Shown: positions 40,050 to 50,938, numbered from the stretch's first letter. The stretch is DNA of 54,682 bases from Bdellovibrionota bacterium (GCA_963169695.1 CAUJDS010000003.1:1-54682), one strand, 5' to 3'. The notes: generated from the sequence alone by a model not told the origin. Made by a program: numbers and translations.

Positions 40050-40952
40050 ATGGCGACCGCAAAAGAACTAAAAAAACGCATCTCCACCGTTAAGAATACG
40101 CAGCAGACCACGCGAGCGATGAAGATGGTTTCTGCCGCTAAACTTCGGCGCTCACAAGATGCCATCCATTCTAATCGGCCCTATGCTAGGCAGATTGCCT
40201 CCATGATGCGGCGAGTGGCCTCCATGTCAGGTGCGCCTCTGGAGTCTCCCTTGCTCATGATTGGCAAAGAGCCGAAACTCGACAAAGAGAAGCGCGTTCT
40301 ATTGATTTCTGTGACGTCCGATCGTGGACTTTGCGGGGGCTTCAATGCCCAGGTCATCAAGGAGACGCAACGCTGGTTAGAGAGCCATCGTGGGCAGTAT
40401 GCGTCGGTAGAGTTGGGATTTGTTGGTCGAAAAGCAAACGAGCTCTTTAAGCGTCGAGGATTTGTTCCAAAGTTTTATCAAGAATTTGGGCGGAAAGTAG
40501 TTTTTGATCAGGCTAAGAAGATCAGCGCTTGGGTTTTGGCAGAGTTTTTGGAAGGCAGCTTTGACGAAGTATTTATTGTTTATAACGAATTTAAGAACGC
40601 CATCAGTCAGAAGGTAGTTGTTGAGCCGTATTTGCCAGTGATGGAGATGCCATCTTCAACTGCTTCAGACGCCGGTGAGGTCACTTCTCCTGATTTGTTT
40701 ATTGTGAAGCCAGGAGTCAAGGATCTCTTTGAGCAGCTTTTGGAAAAGCATTTTGCTATTCAAATTTTTAGGATTCTTTTGGAGTCGCAGGCCAGCGAGC
40801 ATGGTTCACGTATGTCGGCTATGGAGAATGCGACCAAGAATGCAGGTGAGATGATTCGCAAGCTTACGCTCGCTTATAATAAGCAGCGGCAAGCTGGTAT
40901 CACGAAAGAACTATTAGAAATTATTTCTGGGAGTGAGTCCCAGAAGCAGTGA
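40050..40952 (+). CDS. atpG: ATP synthase F1 subunit gamma
   Basis: A 300-aa central shaft. The N-terminal KKRISTVKNTQQTTRAMKMVSAAKLRR, the SDRGLCGGFNAQVIKE segment and the C-terminal SRMSAMENATKNAGEMIRKLTLAYNKQRQAGITKELLEIISG are strict family signatures. It starts 12 nt after atpA and ends 21 nt before atpD. Confidence 0.97.
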   Translation: MATAKELKKRISTVKNTQQTTRAMKMVSAAKLRRSQDAIHSNRPYARQIASMMRRVASMSGAPLESPLLMIGKEPKLDKEKRVLLISVTSDRGLCGGFNAQVIKETQRWLESHRGQYASVELGFVGRKANELFKRRGFVPKFYQEFGRKVVFDQAKKISAWVLAEFLEGSFDEVFIVYNEFKNAISQKVVVEPYLPVMEMPSSTASDAGEVTSPDLFIVKPGVKDLFEQLLEKHFAIQIFRILLESQASEHGSRMSAMENATKNAGEMIRKLTLAYNKQRQAGITKELLEIISGSESQKQ

Positions 40953-40961
40953 TGAATGTAA

Positions 40962-42398
<1,437 letters not shown>

Positions 42399-42426
42399 TA
42401 CTTAGCAAATAAGGAAGAAAGTCCGT

Positions 42427-42831
42427 ATGCGGCTCAGTATTTATTCGCCTTCGAGAAAATTGCTTTCGGATAAGGACGTACGCGAGGTGCATCTCACCTC
42501 AAGCGAGGGCCTTATTCAGATTTTGCCAGGGCATGCACCTATTTTGGGGTCTTTGGACCCGGGTCCTTTTGCGTTCGATCCAATGGATGGATCGAGAGTG
42601 GAGGGCTTTATTTCTCACGGGTTTTTCGAAGTAGTAGGCGACGTCATCTCGTTGACGGCCGAAACCCTTGAGTTGAAGGACGAAATTGATCTTGATCGAG
42701 CGAGAAAGGCTCAGGCTAAAGCCGAGGAAGCATTGAGAGATCCCTCTATTACTGAGGGACATTTCAAGAAATATCAGTTGAAGCTTCAGCGATCTCTGAT
42801 TCGTCAGCAGGTATCTGGACGCAGCCACTAA
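42427..42831 (+). CDS. atpC: ATP synthase F1 subunit epsilon
   Basis: A 134-aa rotor protein: an N-terminal beta-sandwich (SDKDVREVHLTSSEGLIQILPGHAPILGSLDPG) and a C-terminal helical hairpin (DEIDLDRARKAQAKAEEAL...). It lies 28 nt after atpD and closes the operon. A gap of about 95 nt then separates it from the next gene. Confidence 0.93.
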   Translation: MRLSIYSPSRKLLSDKDVREVHLTSSEGLIQILPGHAPILGSLDPGPFAFDPMDGSRVEGFISHGFFEVVGDVISLTAETLELKDEIDLDRARKAQAKAEEALRDPSITEGHFKKYQLKLQRSLIRQQVSGRSH

Positions 42832-42845
42832 GGGCAATCCATTCC

Positions 42846-42875
42846 TTGACCTAGGTAAAGACTTCTGGGTAAATT
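42846..42875 (+). promoter_or_regulatory. Possible sigma70 promoter for the large exported-protein gene
   Basis: TTGACC at 42846-42851, an 18-nt spacer, and TAAATT at 42870-42875. It lies in the gap between atpC and the exported protein gene. Only the hexamers support it. Confidence 0.35.
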
Positions 42876-42927
42876 TCTCGCGTTTAATTGCCGATGATCC
42901 AGGCGTAGATTAAAAGCGAGCATGCAT

Positions 42928-45510
42928 ATGGGTTCTTCCGTCATTTCAAAACAGACCTCTTCTCTCCTGGCGCTGGCATCGGCCTTGGGCCTAGCTGTGT
43001 TTGCCTTTAGTTTTGCACAGGGTCTTCGAGCCTTTCAGGACTCCAGCGGAGAGATTTCTCTAAGCCCAAGAATGTTCTCCTGGCTTTCTGAATTGCATTT
43101 GAATGGTGAAAAGGTGGATCCTTCGTACCTTCAAGTTGCTACTGATCAGCTTAAAATGGTGGCTTCTTCTCCCAAAAAAGGAACGCCTAACCGTCGTCGC
43201 AAAGTTCACGCTAAGCAGTTTTCCGCCCCCCCATTGGTAGTCCCGGAGGATGCCACAGAGGCTGAAAGAAGCGAGATGCTGAGTGCTTTTCGGTCCACGC
43301 GACTGGCCTACCGTGTGGCACTTAGTGAGTTGGATGCCCCAATTCTGAGTGCTTCTACTGCACCCGCTCCATCTGAGTCAGCACTAAGAGAAGAGAATGA
43401 CCTATTTGCAGCAACCTTACCTGAAGTACCTGCCCAGCCAGCGTTGGTAGAGAATGAAGTTCAATTAGTGGATAGTCTTCAGGAAAGCTTGGGTGCTAGT
43501 TCAGTGGTTACTCTTGGAGTGAATACTCAGCCCGAGCAGGCTGCTGTAAGCGATCGTTTGAGTATCCAGGAGCCCAGTGATACAGCAGCCGTAGAAATTT
43601 TGACTACTCCAGGCAATGTCGGGACAAGTGCAGCTGCCGCGAAGCAAGTCGCGCCAGAAAACCAGGTAGAGCAATACGCTGCAGTCATGAGTGATACTTC
43701 TAAGACTAAGATAGTCCCAACTATTCAACCGCTCAAGCCGGCCATCATAAAAAAAGGCCCGGAGGTAGCGCTGGGAACGGTATCTGTGCCCGCTGAGATT
43801 TTGAGTAGTCATGTGAACAGCCAATCCTTTGAGTACTCAGAATCAAGTGATCAGAGTTTGGATATTCAAATTTTGAGTACTCATTCTGAAGTTCAAATGA
43901 ATACTCAGAAACAAGAGCCATCCTCAGGCAAGTTCCCGGAAGCCCGCTTGGCTATGAATACTCAGTCAGTGAGCCGACCTATGACGGACCTTAGTGAAAA
44001 GGAGCTCACCTTTGGTTTCCCAGGTGGACAGGGTTCAGTGAAGGCATCTAAGGACGCTAGGATCCTGGTTCAAATTCCCCAAAGCATCAAGGTCCAGCAA
44101 GAAACTAAGGTGATTTCTGATCAAAATAAGACTGCGACTGCCTCTTTTTCAGCCCCTCAAGGAGAGGTTTTTGGACCTCCTGATACGGCTTTTTTGGCAG
44201 AGGCGCTCACAAATGCAGCGACCCATGCAATCGAAAATCAGTCGGTCAGTCGAAGTTCAGTGCCTTTGGAGCAAAGAAGACTTGGCGAAGCTTTTGGAGC
44301 TTCAGACCACACAATGGTTGAAGGTGGCTTTGAAGTGGTGAGTGACGATGGGGATGCCAAGAGTGTTAGTGCCCCCAAGTGGGTTGTTGCACGGCCACAG
44401 GACTCAGCTTACCTCCCTACGCTTTTTCGATTCGATCCAAAGTCTGAGGATTCCTTAGTACCTGTTTTTTCTCGAAACAACTTAGCGGCACTTTCCGCAT
44501 TTAGGTCCACCAAGGCATCCCCCCATTCGGGCGTGATATTTGGGTACCTTCCTCCCTATGCATCTGTCGAGTTGGCGCAGGATACGGGGGCACCTTCGCG
44601 TTCCGAAGTTCCCCTCTACTTTTTAACGGATGAGATGGGTCAATTAGTGCGAGACTCAACTGGAAGCTTTGTAGAGGTTCCTGAAGGGTCAGAACTGGCT
44701 CGGCCTCGAGCGTTTATTCTGCTTAATATTCCTCCAGGTGTTCACCTGCTTTATGCCAACCTCTTCGGGCAAGATCTCCAGCCGAGAGATTATGGAGCAA
44801 TTGATGCGGTGGTGAAGGCAGACACGCCAGTTTTTGTTGACCTAAGAGAGGTAAGACGAGTGACCTTGTCAGGGGCAGTACTTGATGGGGATTCCAAGGA
44901 AGAAAATCCTATTCCAAATAGTTGGGTCAGCGTGGTTGGCCAAAATCGAGGTATTTCTAGCGAAAAGGGTGATGGAGAGGATGAACTCGGCGGAACGTTT
45001 GAGATCAAAGATGTTTTAGTATTTGGTACCTACCCACTCTATGTTGAGACGGCGCTTGCTCCGACGGGTGTCATTCATCGATACAAAGTTCCACAGGAGC
45101 GGGCTGACTCCCTGGTTTTGTATCGTTACCATTCTCGAGAAAAATTGGCTGATTTCAACTATCAAACAGGTCATATCGTAGCTTCTCTCCCTCTGAATCC
45201 GTTGATTCGTAAGCAGGGCCCTTTTTCTGTCTCTAGTCACTCTGTTTTTGAAGCTACGGACGGAGAAATCTATGCAAGAGAATTTTCGAGTTCAAACTTG
45301 ATAAATACCTTGGACTCCATCAATCACAAGCGCACAGGAACACCCGTACTAGATCCTGATTGGCCACATTTTGTGATGAGTCGAGTAAGTTCTGCTTCAG
45401 CAACGGCACCAGGAGCACGTGTCATTGAGGTACGTAACAAGCAAGGCGACGTCGTTTTGTCCGATTTAGTTGTTTCATCTCCAGGTGTTATTCAGGTGAT
45501 TGGACTCTAG
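42928..45510 (+). CDS. Large exported, cysteine-free protein of unknown function
   Basis: An 860-aa protein from ATG 42928, chosen over ATG 42922 because GCGAG lies 7 nt upstream of the former. Numbering here is from ATG 42928. One hydrophobic segment near residues 10-33 acts as anchor or signal. Residues about 50-85 are basic (KKGTPNRRRKVHAKQF). A long Ser/Ala/Pro/Gln/Glu-rich, low-complexity region follows to about 440. The last 400 residues look folded and contain LSGAVLDGDSKEENPIPNS and FEIKDVLVFGTYPLYVE, similar to carboxypeptidase-regulatory-like beta-sandwiches. I see no cysteine in the whole protein. No known enzyme is recognised. It may be a surface or envelope protein. Confidence 0.85.
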   Translation: MGSSVISKQTSSLLALASALGLAVFAFSFAQGLRAFQDSSGEISLSPRMFSWLSELHLNGEKVDPSYLQVATDQLKMVASSPKKGTPNRRRKVHAKQFSAPPLVVPEDATEAERSEMLSAFRSTRLAYRVALSELDAPILSASTAPAPSESALREENDLFAATLPEVPAQPALVENEVQLVDSLQESLGASSVVTLGVNTQPEQAAVSDRLSIQEPSDTAAVEILTTPGNVGTSAAAAKQVAPENQVEQYAAVMSDTSKTKIVPTIQPLKPAIIKKGPEVALGTVSVPAEILSSHVNSQSFEYSESSDQSLDIQILSTHSEVQMNTQKQEPSSGKFPEARLAMNTQSVSRPMTDLSEKELTFGFPGGQGSVKASKDARILVQIPQSIKVQQETKVISDQNKTATASFSAPQGEVFGPPDTAFLAEALTNAATHAIENQSVSRSSVPLEQRRLGEAFGASDHTMVEGGFEVVSDDGDAKSVSAPKWVVARPQDSAYLPTLFRFDPKSEDSLVPVFSRNNLAALSAFRSTKASPHSGVIFGYLPPYASVELAQDTGAPSRSEVPLYFLTDEMGQLVRDSTGSFVEVPEGSELARPRAFILLNIPPGVHLLYANLFGQDLQPRDYGAIDAVVKADTPVFVDLREVRRVTLSGAVLDGDSKEENPIPNSWVSVVGQNRGISSEKGDGEDELGGTFEIKDVLVFGTYPLYVETALAPTGVIHRYKVPQERADSLVLYRYHSREKLADFNYQTGHIVASLPLNPLIRKQGPFSVSSHSVFEATDGEIYAREFSSSNLINTLDSINHKRTGTPVLDPDWPHFVMSRVSSASATAPGARVIEVRNKQGDVVLSDLVVSSPGVIQVIGL

Positions 45511-45548
45511 CTCCTTGGACGTTCCCGTGATATCTCATTTCTCAATCT

Positions 45549-45773
45549 ATGGCTGAAACACTATTTGAATCCAAACTGAAAGAACTTCAGGCATCAGTCC
45601 AATCGCTCGAACAGGGGAATTTAGGCTTAGAAGAATCCTTGCGCTGCTATGAAAATGGCATTCGACTAGCGAAAGAATGTCAGCAGGCGCTTTCTGATGC
45701 TGAAAAGCGAGTTGAGATTCTTACTCAGCCAAATTCGGATGGATCACCCAAGTTCGAACGTACTGGTGGCTAA
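45549..45773 (+). CDS. xseB: Exodeoxyribonuclease VII small subunit
   Basis: A 74-aa protein with the XseB signature: FESKLKELQASVQSLEQGNLGLEESLRCYENGIRLAKECQQALSDAEKRVEIL. It binds XseA to form the single-strand exonuclease. XseA is not in this window. It overlaps the methyltransferase gene by 35 nt. Confidence 0.92.
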   Translation: MAETLFESKLKELQASVQSLEQGNLGLEESLRCYENGIRLAKECQQALSDAEKRVEILTQPNSDGSPKFERTGG

Positions 45774-46536
45774 AGGAAAAAAACAGAGAATCGATGTTCT
45801 CTTGGTAGAACGAGGACTATTTCCTTCGCGTCAAAAGGCGTCGGCCGCAATTCTTGCACATGATGTTCTTATTGATGACGTGCCCTGCACGAAGCCTGGC
45901 ACAATCGTTTCTTCTGACCTGACGGGCTTGAGAATTCGCGACAATCCCAATCAAAACTACGTAGGAAGAGGAGCGCTTAAACTCAAAGCAGCTTTTGAGG
46001 CTTTTTCGATTGAGACCAAAGGAAAATTTGCCATGGATGTGGGCGCATCGACGGGCGGTTTTACTCAGGTCCTACTTGAGGCGGGCTGTGAAAAAGTGAT
46101 TGCAATTGATGTCGGACACAATCAAATGGACTGGAAGTTACGAAGCGACCCACGCGTTTTGGTCATGGAAGGAGTCAATGCAAGGTACCTTTCGATCAAT
46201 GACCTTCCATATCGGCCAGAAATTTTGACGATTGATGTTTCATTTATTGCTCTCGAAAAAATTGTTCCTGCACTTTTGGCTCTGGTCAATCCTCATTCGC
46301 ATTGGGTCACGCTGGTTAAGCCGCAGTTTGAGGCTGATCCCAGTCAGATTGGCAAAGGTGGGATCATCAAAGATGAAACTATTCGCAATGGAATCCTTCA
46401 GCGGGTACTTGCAACCCTGGAAAAGCTTGGATTACAGCAGAAAGGGTTGATAGAATCTCCCATCAAGGGCACATCAGGAAACGTGGAGTACTTAGTATGG
46501 TGGCAGGTCCAAGAAAAATCATCGCCGGTCTCTTAG
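45739..46536 (+). CDS. TlyA-family RNA methyltransferase (S4 domain plus Rossmann domain)
   Basis: A 265-aa protein. The N-terminal S4 RNA-binding domain is RIDVLLVERGLFPSRQKASAAILAHDVLIDDVPCTKPG. The methyltransferase domain has AMDVGASTGGFTQVLLEAGCEKVIAIDVGHNQ (SAM site) and TIDVSFIALEKIVPALLALV, then LVKPQFEADPSQIGKGGIIKD. TlyA enzymes 2'-O-methylate 16S and 23S rRNA and confer capreomycin sensitivity; some members are called haemolysins. ATG 45739 was chosen; GTG 45766 would give a shorter N-terminus. xseB-tlyA adjacency is common. Confidence 0.88.
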   Translation: MDHPSSNVLVAKGKKQRIDVLLVERGLFPSRQKASAAILAHDVLIDDVPCTKPGTIVSSDLTGLRIRDNPNQNYVGRGALKLKAAFEAFSIETKGKFAMDVGASTGGFTQVLLEAGCEKVIAIDVGHNQMDWKLRSDPRVLVMEGVNARYLSINDLPYRPEILTIDVSFIALEKIVPALLALVNPHSHWVTLVKPQFEADPSQIGKGGIIKDETIRNGILQRVLATLEKLGLQQKGLIESPIKGTSGNVEYLVWWQVQEKSSPVS

Positions 46537-47429
46537 GGTTAGGGCTTTTGGTAGCCGCTGCCTGCAGCACTGCAAGAAAAACAGAGTCTCCGAAGGTGCC
46601 TCAGTCACCCGATAAAGGAACCATACAGGGACTGCCTACCGTTGAACCCGCCAAGAATCTCAAATCGGTTGTTCTAGTATTTGGACCAGGCATGGCAAAA
46701 GCTTTTTCTTACGCAGGAGTCATCAAGGCGCTTCTCGACCAAAAAATTTCCATTCGAGCAGTCGTCGGTACGGAAATGGGCGGAGCGGTCGCCGCATTCT
46801 GGGCGTCTAGTCGATCCTATAGCGAATTTGAATGGAAGCTTCTCAAATTGAGGAGTGGTCTCAAACAAAAATCCTCCGCACTTGCATCGATGTTGAGCAA
46901 TCAGGGAGTCTTCACTCAAGTGATTCAGGAAGGACTAGGCGGTTTTCAGTTGGGCACGTCCAGAATTGGGATCGCTCTAGGCGTATTTCCGTCGATAAGT
47001 AGCCGAGTGGAAATGATTGCATCAGGCAATGCAGCCGATATTACCTTGGCTGGTTTGGGTGAACCAGGAATCGTCGAAAGTGTAATGTTCAAAGGAGCAC
47101 AGAGCTATTCAGCTGCATCTGTACTTCCTTATCCTGTCCGTTGGGCCAAAGAAAAGTGGTCGCTTCCAGTCATAGCAGTAGTGGCCGCTTCAGCTCGCGT
47201 CATTCAGCCACAGAGCAAGAAAGCCAAAGAATTGGATTATTCAGTAAAGATGTCGCAATTTCTCACGGTTGCAGAACCAGAACTGAAACAGGCTGATTTG
47301 GTGCTTCGCCTTCCTGTAGAGACCGGGAGTTATTTTGATTTTGAAACGATGAATACTCTAGTTTTCGAAGCGAGAAGAGAGACACTGTCTCAAATGGACG
47401 CTGTAAAGAAAGTGCTGAGTGCAGAATGA
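46497..47429 (+). CDS. Patatin-like lipoprotein with substituted catalytic residues
   Basis: A 310-aa protein. The lipobox VAAAC gives lipid attachment at Cys23. The core VLVFGPGMAKAFSYAGVIKALL and SIRAVVGTEMGGAVAAFWASS follow the patatin scheme 'GGGarG..h.GVL.aL' and 'GTSmG'. The nucleophile Ser is replaced by Glu93 (GTEMG). The C-terminal 'DGG' catalytic aspartate region reads KGAQSYSAASVLPYPVRWAKEK, without the Asp. It is therefore likely inactive as a lipase and may bind lipid or protein. GGAG precedes ATG by 8 nt. It overlaps tlyA by 40 nt and PBP1A by 4 nt. Confidence 0.75.
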   Translation: MVAGPRKIIAGLLGLGLLVAAACSTARKTESPKVPQSPDKGTIQGLPTVEPAKNLKSVVLVFGPGMAKAFSYAGVIKALLDQKISIRAVVGTEMGGAVAAFWASSRSYSEFEWKLLKLRSGLKQKSSALASMLSNQGVFTQVIQEGLGGFQLGTSRIGIALGVFPSISSRVEMIASGNAADITLAGLGEPGIVESVMFKGAQSYSAASVLPYPVRWAKEKWSLPVIAVVAASARVIQPQSKKAKELDYSVKMSQFLTVAEPELKQADLVLRLPVETGSYFDFETMNTLVFEARRETLSQMDAVKKVLSAE

Positions 47430-50047
47430 GTGCCACGCCTCCTCCCGCACCTACGACTCGACAGATCGTTCAGCCGAAGTGGTACGGGCCATGGTGGGTG
47501 AAGGCACTTTTTGCCATTCTCCTTTTGGGAGGTACGGGATGGACTGTCTACTTTAATTTTACCAAGGACTTTCCGCTTATTATCTCACTAGCTGACTACC
47601 GTCCTTTACTTGCTACTCGGATTTATGTTCGAGATGGGGATGGTGAACGTCTTCTAGGAGAATTTTTTAAAGAAAAAAGAGAAGTCGTCCCCTACGAAAA
47701 AATTCCACCCATGCTTGTCCGAGCCTTTATTGCTGCCGAGGACGATAAGTTTTTTGAGCATCGAGGAATCAGTCTTACTGCCATTGTTCGCGCAGCGATT
47801 GCCAATTTCAGGGCGGGGCAAGTGGTTCAGGGCGGGAGCACCATCACTCAGCAAGTCGCAAAGTCTCTCTTCCTTAGTCCAGAGCGCAACCTCATTCGAA
47901 AACTCAAAGAAGTTATTCTCGCCTATCGAATAGAAGAGAATTTGAAGAAGGAAGAGATACTCTATCTTTACCTCAATCAGATCTACCTTGGGCATGGTGC
48001 TTATGGTGTGGCAGCCGCCGTTCAAGCGTATTTTCATAAAAGTTTGTCGCAGGTTACTTTAGCAGAGGCTGCATTCTTGGCTGGCATGCCTAGAGCTCCC
48101 ACTAAATATGGTCCGTTCAACAATCCCAAACGTGCCAAGGAACGTCAGCTCTACGTCTTACGTCGAATGGTAGAAAATGGTTATTCAACTGCTGAGGAAA
48201 TGCAGGCCGCCTCTGCAAAGCCATTGAAAGTATTTCGTTCAAGCCAAGAGGATCAAGAATTTGGTCAGTACCTGCTTGAACATGTGAGACGGTACCTCGT
48301 CGAGAAGTATGGCGAGCGTCGTGTTTATGAAGAAGGTCTCACCGTTCACCTGATGGCTCGCTACAAGGACTTGGTTAAGGCTAGGGTCAGTATGCGAGAA
48401 GGCCTACGCGAAATTGATAAGATGATGGGCTATCGAGGCGCTCGAAAAAAGCTCAATGGAAAAGAAGAAATTAAAGCATTTCTGGATGAGTCGGATCGAG
48501 AGTTGGCGCGGCAAAGAGTGCAGTTTGGATTTTTGAGGCCAGACGGAGAAATGGGATTTACAGAAGCTGCAGAAAGCATGGGTATAAAGTCTGCAGTCGA
48601 TTATCTCAAGGATTGGGAGTTTTACGAAGCGGTCGTGACAAGCGTTAATGACGCTAAAAAGCTTGCAACGGTTCAGGTAGGATCAGCTGAGCTTCCTCTA
48701 CCGCTTGAGAATATGAATTGGGCCTATCCTTATAATGAAAAAAAGCAGATGGGTGCCCCTCCCACTCGTATTTCCCAGGTGCTTATGGTGGGTGATGTGG
48801 TTTTGATTCGAGTTAAGCCACAGCCAAAATCAGAACATGGCATGAGGGTCGTCGCCGCGCTGGAACAAGAGCCTAAGGTTGAGGGCGCTTTGTTTTCTAT
48901 CCAGCCAAATACTGGATACGTTGCTGCGATGGAAGGAGGATATGATTTTGGGAGAAGTGAATTCAATCGAGCCATTCAGGCCAAGCGGCAACCCGGATCT
49001 GCTTTCAAGCCCATTATTTACTCTGCTGCCATAGAGAAGGGGTTGACCCCCTCCTCTATTATCGTTGATGCTCCGGTGGTCTATGATGACGAGGCTTTTG
49101 GAAAGTGGAAGCCCACCAATTTTGAAGAAAAATTCTATGGCGATACTCCGCTGCTGCAGGCCTTTATCCGATCGAGAAACATTCCAACCATTAAACTAGT
49201 GCAGCAGTTGGAAGTGCATCGCCTCATTGAATTTGCGCGAAACCTGGGGATGGTGACAAGTCAGTTCAATCAGGATCTTTCAATAGCCTTGGGTAGTGCT
49301 TCAACAAGCTTGTACGAGTTGACCCACACTTTCACCATATTCCCGCGCTATGGAAATAAGCTCGACCATCCCATTTTCGTCAAAAAGGTTGTCGATCGTG
49401 ATGGAACGGTTTTGGAAGATAACATCCCTGATCCCCTTCCAACATTGGATCAGATGCAACAAGCGATGAATCCTCCCACGGATGCCGGAGCGGCTCAGGC
49501 CCAATCCGCCGATCCTTCCGTTCCAGTGAATCCCATTCCTATGGCCAGTGATTCCAAGCAAGTCATGGATCCTAAAGTTGCCTATGTGATGATCAATATG
49601 ATGAAAGAAGTGGTTCAGCTTGGAACTGGCATGAAAGCCAAGGCGCTCGGAAGGCCAGCAGCAGGCAAAACGGGAACAACCAATGACTACCGTGACGCGT
49701 GGTTTATGGGTTATACGCCGGAGAATGTAACCGGTGTCTGGGTGGGATATGACGAACAAGAGGGGCTGGGAGCTGCTGGGACCGGAGCTGGCGCCGCACT
49801 CCCTATCTGGCTGAATTATATGAAAGGTTCCTTGGCCGACGTGCCAGTGAGCGATTTTGCGGTTCCTCAGGGAATTGTTTTTGTCACTATTGATCCTGAG
49901 ACTGGTCAACTAGTGGATCCTAACGTCTTCCCTCAAGCTAGACCTGAGGCCTTTATTGCGGGAACAGAGCCGACTCAGCTTCGTAATAGAGGCGATGGAA
50001 AGCGAATGGACTCGGATAGCGAATTCCTTAAAGAGGACTTCCAGTAA
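47426..50047 (+). CDS. mrcA: Penicillin-binding protein 1A (bifunctional peptidoglycan synthase)
   Basis: An 873-aa class A PBP. N-terminal membrane anchor (about 24-46). Glycosyltransferase domain with catalytic Glu105 in AAEDDKFFEHRG, then GGSTITQQVAKSLFL and LYLNQIYLGHGAYGVAAAV. An OB-like insert (AVVTSVNDAKKLATVQV ... GDVVLIRV) follows. Transpeptidase domain: SAFK with Ser525, SRN in RSRNIPT, and KTGT at 748-751. It makes glycan strands and crosslinks. ATGA overlap couples it to the patatin-like lipoprotein, which suggests a functional link. Confidence 0.95.
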   Translation: MSATPPPAPTTRQIVQPKWYGPWWVKALFAILLLGGTGWTVYFNFTKDFPLIISLADYRPLLATRIYVRDGDGERLLGEFFKEKREVVPYEKIPPMLVRAFIAAEDDKFFEHRGISLTAIVRAAIANFRAGQVVQGGSTITQQVAKSLFLSPERNLIRKLKEVILAYRIEENLKKEEILYLYLNQIYLGHGAYGVAAAVQAYFHKSLSQVTLAEAAFLAGMPRAPTKYGPFNNPKRAKERQLYVLRRMVENGYSTAEEMQAASAKPLKVFRSSQEDQEFGQYLLEHVRRYLVEKYGERRVYEEGLTVHLMARYKDLVKARVSMREGLREIDKMMGYRGARKKLNGKEEIKAFLDESDRELARQRVQFGFLRPDGEMGFTEAAESMGIKSAVDYLKDWEFYEAVVTSVNDAKKLATVQVGSAELPLPLENMNWAYPYNEKKQMGAPPTRISQVLMVGDVVLIRVKPQPKSEHGMRVVAALEQEPKVEGALFSIQPNTGYVAAMEGGYDFGRSEFNRAIQAKRQPGSAFKPIIYSAAIEKGLTPSSIIVDAPVVYDDEAFGKWKPTNFEEKFYGDTPLLQAFIRSRNIPTIKLVQQLEVHRLIEFARNLGMVTSQFNQDLSIALGSASTSLYELTHTFTIFPRYGNKLDHPIFVKKVVDRDGTVLEDNIPDPLPTLDQMQQAMNPPTDAGAAQAQSADPSVPVNPIPMASDSKQVMDPKVAYVMINMMKEVVQLGTGMKAKALGRPAAGKTGTTNDYRDAWFMGYTPENVTGVWVGYDEQEGLGAAGTGAGAALPIWLNYMKGSLADVPVSDFAVPQGIVFVTIDPETGQLVDPNVFPQARPEAFIAGTEPTQLRNRGDGKRMDSDSEFLKEDFQ

Positions 50048-50085
50048 AGCCGATTTTCTGTGGAGAGGGGAGCGTTCCCAAATCC

Positions 50086-50925
50086 ATGGAAAACCGCCTG
50101 TATGCACAGCCAGACTATAAGATTTCAATATTACTCCATGTTTTGGTTTTGGCCCTCCTATGGGGTCTGTCTCAATCTTGGTTGAGACTTGGCCAAGAGC
50201 AGCCTGCACGCACTATCTTGGTAGAAATCGACAATAGCAGTACGCGTCAAATGGTGGATAGCAATCATGGTGAACTTACGGAAGCTCCGAGTCCCAATGC
50301 CTTTCTCGGTAAGGAAAGTCGTCGCGTAAACAGGCAGACGGTGGCTCGGGCCCAAGAATCAGTCCTCCAGGAGGCCTCTCCGCCCAGTACTCCGAAGAAA
50401 TCAGAGCGCGTTGCGCCCATGCCCCTTGCGAAATTTGGCGTCGCGTTGCCCATTACCACGGCCCAGGAGCAACAGGACAACAAGCGGAATCAAGACCGAG
50501 ACTGGTCCCTGTTCAAGCAAGTTCAGTCCACCGGGGTTAAGACAGAGTACATAAAAGGCGTAGAAGACGGCGCAGAGACAGCGCTCAACACCAAAGAATA
50601 TGTGTTTTTTGGATATTTTGAACGGATCAGGGGCCAATTAGACCAGGCCTGGCGACCACTTCTCAAGGACCACCTCTTAAAACTCTACAAAGCGGGTCGA
50701 GAATTAGCCTCCAATCAGGACCATATTACCCGACTGACAGTAACGCTCGACTCTCAGGGTGAAATTACGGCTGTAAAAGTCGCCCAACGATCGGGTACTT
50801 GGAATCTAGACCAGGCAGCTGTGGATGCCTTCAATCGCGCCGGACCTTTTCCCAATCCGCCCAAAGGCCTGCTAGAAGGAAAAAATACAGTAGATATTCG
50901 GTGGGACTTTATTCTTAAGACCTAA
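50086..50925 (+). CDS. TonB-family protein
   Basis: A 279-aa protein with an N-terminal anchor (ISILLHVLVLALLWGLSQSWL), a Pro/Ser/Gln-rich linker, and a C-terminal TonB-like domain: HITRLTVTLDSQGEITAVKVAQRSG, then LDQAAVDAFNRAGPFPNPPKG and VDIRWDFIL. It would span the periplasm, using the inner-membrane proton force on outer-membrane partners. No exbB or exbD is in the window. It could instead be a TolA- or AglT-like protein. It lies 38 nt after PBP1A and meets a minus-strand gene. Confidence 0.75.
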   Translation: MENRLYAQPDYKISILLHVLVLALLWGLSQSWLRLGQEQPARTILVEIDNSSTRQMVDSNHGELTEAPSPNAFLGKESRRVNRQTVARAQESVLQEASPPSTPKKSERVAPMPLAKFGVALPITTAQEQQDNKRNQDRDWSLFKQVQSTGVKTEYIKGVEDGAETALNTKEYVFFGYFERIRGQLDQAWRPLLKDHLLKLYKAGRELASNQDHITRLTVTLDSQGEITAVKVAQRSGTWNLDQAAVDAFNRAGPFPNPPKGLLEGKNTVDIRWDFILKT

Positions 50926-50938
50926 GCCCTAGGGCTTA
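50923..50938. repeat. 16-nt perfect palindrome at the convergent gene ends
   Basis: TAAGCCCTAGGGCTTA spans the stop codons of the TonB-family gene (plus) and the small unknown gene (minus). It could serve as a compact bidirectional stop, but there is no T tract. Confidence 0.4.

Noticed and set aside
50923-50938. Rho-independent terminator
   Set aside because: The palindrome is perfect but there is no loop of normal size and no T tract; listed only as a repeat.
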